Source: Henningerozyma blattae CBS 6284 (lineage: Eukaryota; Ascomycota; Saccharomycetes; Saccharomycetales; Saccharomycetaceae). From it: a stretch of DNA of 64,000 bases. The stretch spans positions 17,501-81,500 of the forward strand of contig NC_020188.1 of NCBI RefSeq assembly GCF_000315915.1. Reading direction: 5' to 3'. Shown in pieces: positions 26,279-34,717 of this stretch. Made by a program: the position numbers and the translations under genes. How positions within the stretch are numbered: the stretch's first letter is position 1; each line of letters starts with the position of its first letter. The notes beneath the pieces are model-generated. The model saw only the letters and a program-made list of their open reading frames with translations, ran no database searches and was not told the origin of the DNA.

Positions 26279-27955
26279 CTACTTGGCTTCGCTTCGTAGA
26301 GCAGATCCAATAAGTTGACCCATCTTTATCCTTTCATTCAATTGAATATTAAATTTAAAATCCTTTGGAGCTTGGAAACAAATGACCACGGTGGATCCAA
26401 ATTTAAACCCACCCATTTCTTCACCTTTTGTTAAAGGTACACCATCCTGATTATTTGTTGGAGGCATACGATCTTGATCTTCTGCTAAAAGAACACCAGC
26501 ATCTTGGGAAATAGTATAATCCAATTCGTAACAAAAAGATTTTTCATTTAAACTTTTTTTATTTATATGAGAATATTTTTTTTGATTTGTTTTCAAATCT
26601 TTATCGAAATTTAAATTGATGGACCCTACGTTTGTTGCACCCACCAGAGTCATGGAGAAAAACCCATATTTCCATGAACCCAATAATGGTACTCTTTCAT
26701 TTAAAATGAATAAATTTTTCAAATTTTTTTGGAAAAATGGTGATACAGAGAATAATCTCCCTGGGAAATGTCTTCTTAATTTAACAGTCCAATTTACTGG
26801 AGAGTGGAAATGATGGTAATCACCTGGAGAAAGATATATGACGGTGAAATACAAGTCTGAATGACTATTCAATAAATCATATTCATTATCATGATTATGA
26901 ACTCCCAAGAATGATTTTATGGTATAAGTTAAACCTTTTACTTGCTCAATTTCACCATTAGGATCATGTACAATACCGAATTTTAAAACGGTACCATCTA
27001 CGGGGGAAACAATGGAATTTGGAGTATTATCGATAGGTCTTAATTTCAAATTAATATTTCTATAAAAAAATTGACCAAGATTTAAGTAATTGGATAAATT
27101 TTTATCTTTAATTTCGTCAAAGTTGACATTATAAAGCCAAATATAAAAACGATAACCATAAGGTCTGAACCAAGTTGGTAAAGTCAATTGATTGAAATTG
27201 CCCCAAAATCTGGAAAGAGCATTGAGAGGAAGAGTCTTGTACCAAAAGATGAACCAATTATTTTTGGTAATGTGGATATCTGGAGGCGAATTGCTATTGC
27301 TATCATTTGCGTTTGCGTTTGCATGTGCATTTGCAGTTGCAGTTGCATTTGCCTTTGCAGTTGTTTTTGTTTGTTTCGGCCTCGCCTTCAAATTTGCCTT
27401 TGCCTTTTCTTCATTAGATACAATTTGATTTATTATAGTGGGAGGCAATCGAGTATTTTTTTTATAAAACCGTCTTGCCAAATAAAATACAAAGAGACAT
27501 AAAAGAGTCAATTGGAAATTGGAGAGGTAAGATGGAGCCTTGAGCCAGTACATCAAATGGCTAGTCGCCACACGATAATTTTTTAATCTTGATGATGGTT
27601 TGCCATGAGTATAGGCGTTGGCACTTGCTACCAGTAGAGATTGGTTTGTTAAAAGGGTGTTGACCTCACATAACTCGTCTGGGAGGTCACGAGCCTCATC
27701 AATCAGTCTATCCATAATTGCAAATTGCAACTGCTTTTTGCTTTTGCTTTTGCTTTTGCTTTTGCTTTTGCTTTTGCTATTACTATTGAAAAATAGTGAA
27801 ATTTGATCTACAATGCAATTTGATCTATAATGCAAGTGCAACTTGACTTGAAGATGGTCACGAGATATGAATAGGCGACGCGGGAGCGGGCGTAGATCGG
27901 GAAGCAATTTTCTTCTTTTTTTAATGCATATAATATTTTCATGCCGACTAAGCAA
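26279..27955 (-). CDS. PSD1: Phosphatidylserine decarboxylase, mitochondrial
   Basis: 558 residues. It converts phosphatidylserine to phosphatidylethanolamine in the inner mitochondrial membrane. The first 75 residues are basic and Ser-rich, fitting a presequence. A membrane segment lies at about 145-160 (FQLTLLCLFVFYLA). The catalytic Asp is in SPVDGT, the His in GDYHHFHSP, and the self-cleavage serine is Ser521. The cleavage motif reads FGST (519-522) instead of the LGST usual for Psd1. Low-complexity inserts are a (Lys-Ser)n run from a CAAAAG-type microsatellite (27733-27778) and an Ala/Asn-rich linker near 205-225. The insertion of about 75 residues that S. cerevisiae has before the His motif is missing. 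The C-terminal KMGQLIGS matches the alpha subunit. SKO1 is next to it on the same strand, as in S. cerevisiae. Several in-frame ATGs are possible; the first was kept. Confidence 0.95.
   Translation of the reverse strand: MLSRHENIICIKKRRKLLPDLRPLPRRLFISRDHLQVKLHLHYRSNCIVDQISLFFNSNSKSKSKSKSKSKSKKQLQFAIMDRLIDEARDLPDELCEVNTLLTNQSLLVASANAYTHGKPSSRLKNYRVATSHLMYWLKAPSYLSNFQLTLLCLFVFYLARRFYKKNTRLPPTIINQIVSNEEKAKANLKARPKQTKTTAKANATATANAHANANANDSNSNSPPDIHITKNNWFIFWYKTLPLNALSRFWGNFNQLTLPTWFRPYGYRFYIWLYNVNFDEIKDKNLSNYLNLGQFFYRNINLKLRPIDNTPNSIVSPVDGTVLKFGIVHDPNGEIEQVKGLTYTIKSFLGVHNHDNEYDLLNSHSDLYFTVIYLSPGDYHHFHSPVNWTVKLRRHFPGRLFSVSPFFQKNLKNLFILNERVPLLGSWKYGFFSMTLVGATNVGSINLNFDKDLKTNQKKYSHINKKSLNEKSFCYELDYTISQDAGVLLAEDQDRMPPTNNQDGVPLTKGEEMGGFKFGSTVVICFQAPKDFKFNIQLNERIKMGQLIGSALRSEAK
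27733..27778. repeat. Hexanucleotide microsatellite TTTTGC inside PSD1
   Basis: Seven to eight tandem units of TTTTGC (plus strand), encoding alternating Lys-Ser in the presequence region of PSD1. Units are in frame, so length changes would only lengthen or shorten the basic run. Confidence 0.9.
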
Positions 27956-28206
27956 GTGTTTGCTTGTTTTATATATATGGCTTGTGTGTGTGGCGATCGA
28001 AACTACGGGCTAGTGCCGTGGCGGCGGCTGTGAGAACCGAGTGCCGAGAATTGAGCGCCGTACGCGCGGCCATCCACGTGACTGCCGCGAGCCACGTGCT
28101 TCGCACGTGGCGAGCATGTGAAGGACGCGAAACCGCAGGTCATGTGACAGGTCCACGACGCGAAAACACAAGGCGTGAAAACGCGAAATGAGAAACTCGG
28201 CTTGCA
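27956..28206 (-). promoter_or_regulatory. PSD1 upstream region with E-box cluster
   Basis: GC-rich 250-bp region between SKO1 and PSD1. It has CACGTG at 28075-28080, 28093-28098 and 28104-28109, and CATGTG(A) at 28115-28120 and 28141-28146. The two middle CACGTG sites form a perfect hairpin CCACGTGC-TTC-GCACGTGG (28092-28110). CACGTG is the core of Cbf1/Pho4 sites, and CATGTGA is the core of the Ino2/Ino4 inositol-choline element (UAS-INO) known to control PSD1 in S. cerevisiae. Binding here is inferred, not shown. Confidence 0.6.
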
Positions 28207-29706
28207 TTAGTCGGTCCGCGGCTGGGCACGTGGGTTAACCCCTCTGCGCTGGACAAAACCGGAACGCGTGAGCATCGCTTTTAACGGCGCAAGTAGCTGG
28301 GCGGCTGTAGCGGTATCGCCGTGCGCGAGTGCTGCGTCCAGAGTCGCCAGTAGCGCTGGCTGCGGCTGCATTGGTTCCGCGGGTGTGGATGGTGGAATGC
28401 CCGAAAGAGTACCCAGAATAGCCGCCATCTCGGCATATTCGGCCTCGTAGAACCGGAGATCGGCCTCGATTCGGCGAATGTATTCCTTCTTGCGGCGACG
28501 GAACCGAGACGCCGCCACACGGTTCCTTTCGAGAAATTCGCGGCGCTTGTCACGTGCAGGGTCTGGCGAGGCGTCCGTGTCGGCGGCTGCCGATGTGACT
28601 ATGGCGGTGCCTGTGGCGAGGTCTTTTGACGCCATGACGTCCTTCAGAGAGGAGGCAGCATCACGTGGACTATCTGTGGTGGCCTTTGTAGTTGTTCTCT
28701 TGCGGCGTTTCGTAGCAGGCTCTATAGGAGCAGTATTGGCAGCAGAAGCAGAGGCAGCAGCCGTGGGACTTGTGGCGGAGACACTCGAGAGTGTGGCGGG
28801 GGGTATTGCTTGGGATGCGGGGTCTTTTGCAAGTGTAGGCACAGGCACAGACACAGACACAGGCGCAGGGGCCATTGCAGGGGTGGCAATGGCGGAGGTG
28901 GTAGCGCCGCCCGCAGTTCCCGCGTTGAGCAGGCCGGAGATTCCCGGAGTTAAGAGACTACCGCCGGGCGTTAACAGGCTGCCTGCTGCTCCTTGGTCCA
29001 TGTATGACGGCGAGAGTAAGAGCGGCGGTAAGCGCTTAGAGCCGCCCGGTGTAAGTAATGGCGGGCTGGCCACGGTAGGGACTCCAGAAAGTCCCATTCC
29101 AGCCAGATTCATGCCGGCAAGGGCTGTGCCGAGATTGCCGTTGGGGTTAGGGTTGGCCATGCCAGGCGTGGGATTGCCGCCTGCAGATCCTGGTCCTGAT
29201 CTGTTTTGCAAATGCATAAACAAGGAGGATCGACGAACGGCATCGTTGCCGTTTGCAGCAATGTTTGGATTTGCGGTTGTGTTTGTGTTTGTGTTTGCGT
29301 TTGTGGTTGAATTTGGATTTACATTTACATTTACATTTGGATTTGCACTGGCGGCTGCAGCATTAGCACCATTTCGAGTCTTGCTGGTGGCAAAACTGGC
29401 CTCGAATGGGTTCAATTCCAAATCAAACGCATTACGGGCGTTCGAAACACCATGGCTGCTGCCCAAAGGGCCTGCTCGATTACCACTCAATCCACTACCT
29501 AATCCACCTCCCAAGGCATTAGGTGTGAGTAAACTATCCATCCCGTTGGGTGTGGGCACTATATTTAAACTCATTGTGTTTGTCGTTGCATTAGCACTTG
29601 TATTGGTATTCATATTGATATTCATGTTTGTAGTGCGATCACCACGCCCGCTTAATCCTGTAGTTCGACCTCCCACTCCAACACTGTTATTGCGTCCATC
29701 GTTCAT
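28207..29706 (-). CDS. SKO1: bZIP transcription factor Sko1
   Basis: 499 residues. The bZIP domain is at about 386-440: the basic region RNRVAASRFRRRKKEYIRR fits N-x7-R, followed by a leucine-zipper-like helix of the Sko1 type (EADLRFYEAEYAEM). Sko1 is an ATF/CREB-family regulator of osmotic and oxidative stress genes, acting with Hog1 and the Tup1-Ssn6 co-repressor. The N-terminal 370 residues are low complexity (Asn/Thr then Ala/Pro/Gly/Leu/Ser), with no domain I can name. The gene is strikingly GC-rich compared with all neighbours, and Ala/Pro/Gly/Arg are correspondingly frequent. A 470-codon antisense ORF is a shadow of this composition. The identity is supported by position between PSD1 and RIA1, as in S. 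cerevisiae. Confidence 0.9.
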   Translation of the reverse strand: MNDGRNNSVGVGGRTTGLSGRGDRTTNMNINMNTNTSANATTNTMSLNIVPTPNGMDSLLTPNALGGGLGSGLSGNRAGPLGSSHGVSNARNAFDLELNPFEASFATSKTRNGANAAAASANPNVNVNVNPNSTTNANTNTNTTANPNIAANGNDAVRRSSLFMHLQNRSGPGSAGGNPTPGMANPNPNGNLGTALAGMNLAGMGLSGVPTVASPPLLTPGGSKRLPPLLLSPSYMDQGAAGSLLTPGGSLLTPGISGLLNAGTAGGATTSAIATPAMAPAPVSVSVPVPTLAKDPASQAIPPATLSSVSATSPTAAASASAANTAPIEPATKRRKRTTTKATTDSPRDAASSLKDVMASKDLATGTAIVTSAAADTDASPDPARDKRREFLERNRVAASRFRRRKKEYIRRIEADLRFYEAEYAEMAAILGTLSGIPPSTPAEPMQPQPALLATLDAALAHGDTATAAQLLAPLKAMLTRSGFVQRRGVNPRAQPRTD

Positions 29707-30084
29707 CTTTGAAACACTTAGTACACTGGTACACGCTAGTAGTGGTACAATCTGCTTGACTCGCTGTACTGACGAGCCTTTATTTCGTCTTATCTTGTTG
29801 TCATATCAATCGCTCTCTCTACCCTCTGTCTCTCTAACTCAATACGTTTTATTCGCTTTTTTCTTTGTTCACTCGCTCAATGGGAAATAAAACAAACAAA
29901 CAAAATTGAAAAATCAAAAAAAGAATTAAAAAAAACAAACTGAAAATATGTCGTATATAGAAAAAGGGAAAAAAAACCACCAGTCTTATGCTTGGCAAAC
30001 CATATATACACACACACGCACACACACACACATACATACATATATATATATAAACGCACAACACACACGCCGTATGCGTTGCAA
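29707..30084. other. Intergenic SKO1 promoter with CA/TA microsatellite
   Basis: 378 bp between SKO1 and RIA1, both on the minus strand. A (CA)n/(TA)n tract covers about 30008-30053. The SKO1-proximal part is pyrimidine-rich on the plus strand. Confidence 0.6.
30008..30053. repeat. Compound dinucleotide microsatellite (CA)n-(CATA)n-(TA)n
   Basis: Alternating purine-pyrimidine tract just 3' of RIA1 and 5' of SKO1. It is likely length-polymorphic between strains. Confidence 0.85.
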
Positions 30085-33000
30085 TCAATTTCTTTTTAAA
30101 GTACGTTGCTTCTCGGCATTCTCCACAACTTTCTCATCCACAAATAACCCTTTCCGACGACGTACCAGGTTCATATGCTTTCTCCCCGGATTCTCTCGAT
30201 CAGCCACGTCCCCTAATTCCTCCAATTCTTCTTCGGTGGTAGGGACCCAAAATGGATCAATGTCAATAATTTCAAACCCAGCAAAGATCAATTGTGGTTG
30301 TGCCGCACCAGATGTCTTTTTACGAATATCTTCACTAAACCCAAACGCTTCCACCACTGGAATATGTGATTCGATTTGGAAAAATGGGGTACCTTCTTTC
30401 ATCTCTTCAGATATAATAATACCTTTTCTTTGTTGAATCACTGCATACACTTTACCCAACACTTCAATAGAACTTTGAATATCACAGGAATATATGGCCC
30501 ACATCATTCTTGGCGACCATTGTAAGAAGCTTTCATGGATCACATCTCTTGTACTGGTGATTAGCCGTCCAGATATATCGATCACTGCTGTTACAGCAGC
30601 AGCTTCTTCATCTTCTTCTTCCATCACTTTGATATATTCTACACAAACACACATTCCTTGAACAACTTCTTTCGCAAGAGGACCTTCCAATGTCGATAAT
30701 TCAAACCCATTAATAATAGACTCACTATATTCAAAAGTCGTGTTACAACTCTTTCTAAATACACCTTCCATTAATTCATCTTGACAAATTAAGATATTAC
30801 TTCCAATACGTCTTGGTCCAAATACAACAATTTTCTTGATAAAGTCATCGTTCCGTAATTCGACATCAATATCATTCCCTTGCTCTTTGATTTTATCCAA
30901 CACTTCTTGGAATTTCTTGATAAAATTCTCTTTTAATATCAAATCTTCTCCATTATACAACTCTTTAACTTCTATTTCATGGTTTTCAATAAATTCAACT
31001 ATTTCCCTTGGTAGGGGGAAACTTCTAACTCCAATTTTATATTTATCCAATCGAACTTCTCCTTTTCCAACATCTTCATTCTTGTTTTCACTAGCCTTGA
31101 TAAATGTTTCTCGATATGGAATAGCAGGCTTAGAACTACTAATTTCAATCTGCGCAAACCGTTCCCTTAAATCCTTCAAACATCTCTCCAAATGTAATTC
31201 ACCAGCTGTACATAAGATATGTTCCCCATTATCCGAAACAAACGTCTCCACACATGGATCTGCTTGGTTTAATAGTTTCAACCCACGTACTAATTTATTC
31301 ATTTCCATCGGATTACTTGGTTCTAATGCTACTCGAACAATCGGTTTAGTGGTCAAATTAACTGAACCAAAATTAATCCCCTTAATTTCAGGTGACACAA
31401 TAGTACCATTTTTCAAAATCTTCCCCGTTATACCACGAATGCCAACTATATTGCCAGATGGACATTCATCTAATGGTACCAATTCTTTACCCATGAAAAG
31501 GTATAGATGGGTTATAGTGGTCAATTCGGTATATTCTTCATTATCCTCATCTTCTTGTTTCACATCATATTTAGGTCCAATGATTTTAATAGTTTGTGCA
31601 ACTTTTAATGTACCACTGTAAATTCTACAAAACCCAATTAAAACCTCATCTTTTTCATCAAAAATATCATCACTAGCATCCGAACTATTGTCATCTATAT
31701 TTGCAATATTAAGTTGGGTATCTTCTTCCTCCTCCTCATACTCAAACATATTTGCTAATGGATCATTAGGATCTAATCCTTCAGGAACTAAAAAGTCATT
31801 ATCCACAATAATTTCTTCTCCTTCTTCTTGTTCATACTCAAATAGTGGTGAAGGTTCTGTTATAATCTTAAATTCATCATTAATCCTCTCCTCTTTTACC
31901 TCTCTTATCCTCTTTGATGATGCAGATATCTTATTATCTAATGAAATCTCTGGTGTGAAAAATTTATCAGTGGCTCTTTCATATAAATTATTATACTCAT
32001 CATTTTTTTCAGAATTTTGCTCTTGTGATTCTTTATTAATTTCTAAATTCGATAATTTTTCAATCATCTCAGCTCTTTTGGCAGCTTTAATAGCTTCCAT
32101 TCTTGCATCATTAGCAAATCCATTATTACTATCATTAGAATTATTCTCTATAGGTAACTCTATTCTTGGTATGGATAGAATTTTAGAGACATATGCTGTC
32201 ACAGGCCCATCTTTATCACAAGCCTTTAATGAAGCTAGTAAATTTGAATCAATCTTATTCTCATTAATATTAGATCCCAAAATTGTATCTAATCTTTTCT
32301 CTTGTGAAACTAAAGGTGAAGGTAAATGCTCAATTACTGTTAATAAAACAGATGTACTAACAGGTAACCATTGACTCATAATTGTCTTCAATAATTGTTT
32401 ATCGTCCTTAGATTTCAAATCTCTTGGTAATAGTTTTATGTTTAAAGTTTTAGAAATTTTTTCAATCATATCCAAATTTTTCTCAATGATTGTATTGGAA
32501 TATATTTTCCAAATATTATCAAGGATTAATGATACAAATAATGGATTTAAAATTTTATTTGTATTTTTATTTTTCAAATTCTTACTAGTTAAGATTTTCT
32601 TTGTCTTAGGATCTAAATAATAATCTCCCCAAAGAACTTTTTGAAGAACTTCTCTCTTAGCTCCTAATTTGGACTGATAAAATTTAGCCAATTGTCCAAT
32701 ATTAAAACCCCATCCATCAATAGCCGAGGCAAATATAACATTGTTCTTTATAGGATCAAAATATAATTCAGAATCATCAGAATCTACAAAGGTGGCACTA
32801 GAATCTGTCTCTAACTGTTGTCTCCATGAATAATCATCCAATTGTCTTTGACCAGCAAAAAATGATCCAATAACAGAATTAACTTGTTCAATAATTTTAG
32901 TTAAATGTAAATAAGCTTCCATGGGGGTTAATTGTAACTCTACAATTAATCTATCAATCTTGTTTAGGACTAAAATAGGTTTTAACTTTTCTGTCCAACA

Positions 33001-33432
33001 TTGTCTTAGTACTGTAACCGTTTGGGAACAAACCCCTTCAACAACGTCTACCAATACAACAGCACCATCACAAAGTCTCGATGCAGTACTCACTTCACTA
33101 GCAAAATCAATATGGCCTGGAGAATCAATTAAATTAATCAAATGCTCGTTAACTATAGGATTTTTTTCATCTTGTTCATTCTTATGAAGAACTCGAAAAT
33201 ATAAAGAAATTGCAGAAGATTCCATAGTAATCCCACGCAATTGTTCATCTGGACGAGAATCCAAATATCTGACTTTCCCAGCTAACCGCTGTGAAATAAT
33301 ACCATTCGAAGCTAGTAAGGAGTCTGATAAAGACGTTTTACCATGATCAACATGTGCTACAATACAAATATTTCTAATACATGACGGATCGTTTTGTAAT
33401 TTTTTAAATGTTTCAGGACCTACTTTTGGCAT
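30085..33432 (-). CDS. RIA1: EF-2-like GTPase for 60S ribosome maturation
   Basis: 1115 residues, the usual length of Ria1/Efl1. The GTPase domain has G1 AHVDHGKTSLSD, G2-region RGITMESSAIS, G3 DSPGHIDF and G4 NKIDRL, all intact. The later EF-G/EF-2 domains include GELHLERCL and LEGPLAKEV. An acidic insertion occupies about residues 540-620 (runs of Glu/Asp around LANMFEYEEEEED), as in other Efl1 proteins. With the SBDS protein Sdo1, this GTPase removes Tif6 from cytoplasmic pre-60S subunits. The diphthamide-bearing segment of true EF-2 is absent. It is divergent from YNL162W-A with only 287 bp between them, as in S. cerevisiae. Confidence 0.95.
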   Translation of the reverse strand: MPKVGPETFKKLQNDPSCIRNICIVAHVDHGKTSLSDSLLASNGIISQRLAGKVRYLDSRPDEQLRGITMESSAISLYFRVLHKNEQDEKNPIVNEHLINLIDSPGHIDFASEVSTASRLCDGAVVLVDVVEGVCSQTVTVLRQCWTEKLKPILVLNKIDRLIVELQLTPMEAYLHLTKIIEQVNSVIGSFFAGQRQLDDYSWRQQLETDSSATFVDSDDSELYFDPIKNNVIFASAIDGWGFNIGQLAKFYQSKLGAKREVLQKVLWGDYYLDPKTKKILTSKNLKNKNTNKILNPLFVSLILDNIWKIYSNTIIEKNLDMIEKISKTLNIKLLPRDLKSKDDKQLLKTIMSQWLPVSTSVLLTVIEHLPSPLVSQEKRLDTILGSNINENKIDSNLLASLKACDKDGPVTAYVSKILSIPRIELPIENNSNDSNNGFANDARMEAIKAAKRAEMIEKLSNLEINKESQEQNSEKNDEYNNLYERATDKFFTPEISLDNKISASSKRIREVKEERINDEFKIITEPSPLFEYEQEEGEEIIVDNDFLVPEGLDPNDPLANMFEYEEEEEDTQLNIANIDDNSSDASDDIFDEKDEVLIGFCRIYSGTLKVAQTIKIIGPKYDVKQEDEDNEEYTELTTITHLYLFMGKELVPLDECPSGNIVGIRGITGKILKNGTIVSPEIKGINFGSVNLTTKPIVRVALEPSNPMEMNKLVRGLKLLNQADPCVETFVSDNGEHILCTAGELHLERCLKDLRERFAQIEISSSKPAIPYRETFIKASENKNEDVGKGEVRLDKYKIGVRSFPLPREIVEFIENHEIEVKELYNGEDLILKENFIKKFQEVLDKIKEQGNDIDVELRNDDFIKKIVVFGPRRIGSNILICQDELMEGVFRKSCNTTFEYSESIINGFELSTLEGPLAKEVVQGMCVCVEYIKVMEEEDEEAAAVTAVIDISGRLITSTRDVIHESFLQWSPRMMWAIYSCDIQSSIEVLGKVYAVIQQRKGIIISEEMKEGTPFFQIESHIPVVEAFGFSEDIRKKTSGAAQPQLIFAGFEIIDIDPFWVPTTEEELEELGDVADRENPGRKHMNLVRRRKGLFVDEKVVENAEKQRTLKRN

Positions 33433-33719
33433 TGAAATATCAAATCAGAATAAAAATTTAATATATTATTATTATTATTATTTTTATCTAGCAAGTAACT
33501 AAGCACTTTTCAAAACCTGTTAATTTTTTTCTTTTTGTACATTATTCATCTGGGAGATTTTTTCAAGAATGCTATGCCATATTATAAAATTCCGAACAAA
33601 AAAAAATAACACCCTGAGTCGCAGATCTCAAATTGAAAAAAAAAAAATCGATGAGCTAAAAGGAAATTAGTACTGACACATGAAAAGGTATACATTCTGA
33701 GTCAAAGCCATATATAATT

Positions 33720-34091
33720 ATGAACTCTGATGAACACTCTAATGATATTTCGATAAATAGTACAGATATTAAACATGGCCCTCGGATCATACCAAAGATG
33801 GAAGGAAATACAAATTTAACATTGTCCTCAAGCAATACCAATATGAATTCACCGGCTCCAATACCTACCAACTCAGAAATGAAAAATACACCACAGGAGG
33901 ATCCAACGAAGTGCCCACTATGCTATTCATCCTTACAGAAATGTCTCATTCAACAGAACTATGCGATGATCATTTGTCCCAATGTTCAATGTGGTTACCC
34001 TTTTACTACTAGCGAGAATATTGACCATATTTTATACGTACATGAAGATGAAGTATTATCAGTCGCAGAGTCTCGATTAAGTAATTGTTGA
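33720..34091 (+). CDS. Small conserved zinc-ribbon-like protein (YNL162W-A)
   Basis: 123 residues. The C-terminal 60 residues hold CPLCYSSL...MIICPNVQCGYPF, a four-Cys metal-binding pattern (two CxxC-type pairs), then a conserved tail NIDHILYVHEDEVLSVAESR. The N-terminal 55 residues are Asn/Ser/Thr-rich and look disordered. The short S. cerevisiae gene YNL162W-A lies at the same place between RIA1 and RPL42A/CBK1, and I assign this by position and the Cys pattern. Function is unknown. The intergenic space to RIA1 is a shared divergent promoter with A-runs at 33470-33650. Confidence 0.75.
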   Translation: MNSDEHSNDISINSTDIKHGPRIIPKMEGNTNLTLSSSNTNMNSPAPIPTNSEMKNTPQEDPTKCPLCYSSLQKCLIQQNYAMIICPNVQCGYPFTTSENIDHILYVHEDEVLSVAESRLSNC

Positions 34092-34717
34092 TATTCATTA
34101 TCATCCCTCTATATTTCTGTTCCCTAACACGTGTCACGTGTGGTCGTGCTACACGATACAAGTCTCTTTGAAATTTCCATTTTCGGCACCTTTTTGCTTG
34201 TTTTTCGCTTCCAAAAGTTTCAGTAACCCAGATCAGAAAATTTGGATGAAATTTCTGTTAAAACATAAGAGTTCACGATTCACTTGGTGATGATACTAAA
34301 ACTACTTTGGTTTCAAAGTTTCTTGTAATGCTTTTTATTTTTTTAGATGATATCTTTAAACACAACTCATATACAATAGCTATATTAAATAACACTAATT
34401 AAAAATTAAAATTGGTGAATTTGATTGTTCCCCTTTTCAGTTGACTATTGACTTTAATTTAACCTCTAGACTTTCTTCGATCCCAGTTTTGATTTGTGTA
34501 CTTTTGCATTTATTACATCAATACTTTACATTTTTGAAGTATTTGCTTTCATTATATACTTTTTGAACTATTTTCCCCTGTATCATCTCTAACTTTTTTA
34601 TTTTTCTTATTTTTTTTCTGAGACAAATCTACTAGAATCTTTTATTTGATAGTAATTATTTTTTCAAATATCACTAATTTAATATAAACGACATCAAATA
34701 ATAGTTATAGCAGAATC
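34092..34717. other. CBK1 promoter; place where RPL42A lies in S. cerevisiae
   Basis: 626 bp without a gene. Two CACGTG boxes overlap in ACACGTGTCACGTGTGG (34128-34133 and 34135-34140). S. cerevisiae has the intron-containing RPL42A here; I see no exon resembling it. The region near CBK1 is T-rich. Confidence 0.6.

Noticed and set aside
28478..29890. 470-codon ORF on the plus strand opposite SKO1
   Set aside because: It lies antisense to the SKO1 gene, whose bZIP domain is unmistakable. Long antisense ORFs are expected in GC-rich coding DNA, where stop codons are rare. No motif.
31688..32374. 228-codon ORF on the plus strand inside RIA1
   Set aside because: Antisense to the acidic insertion of RIA1; Ser-rich because GAA/GAT codons read as TTC/ATC on the other strand.
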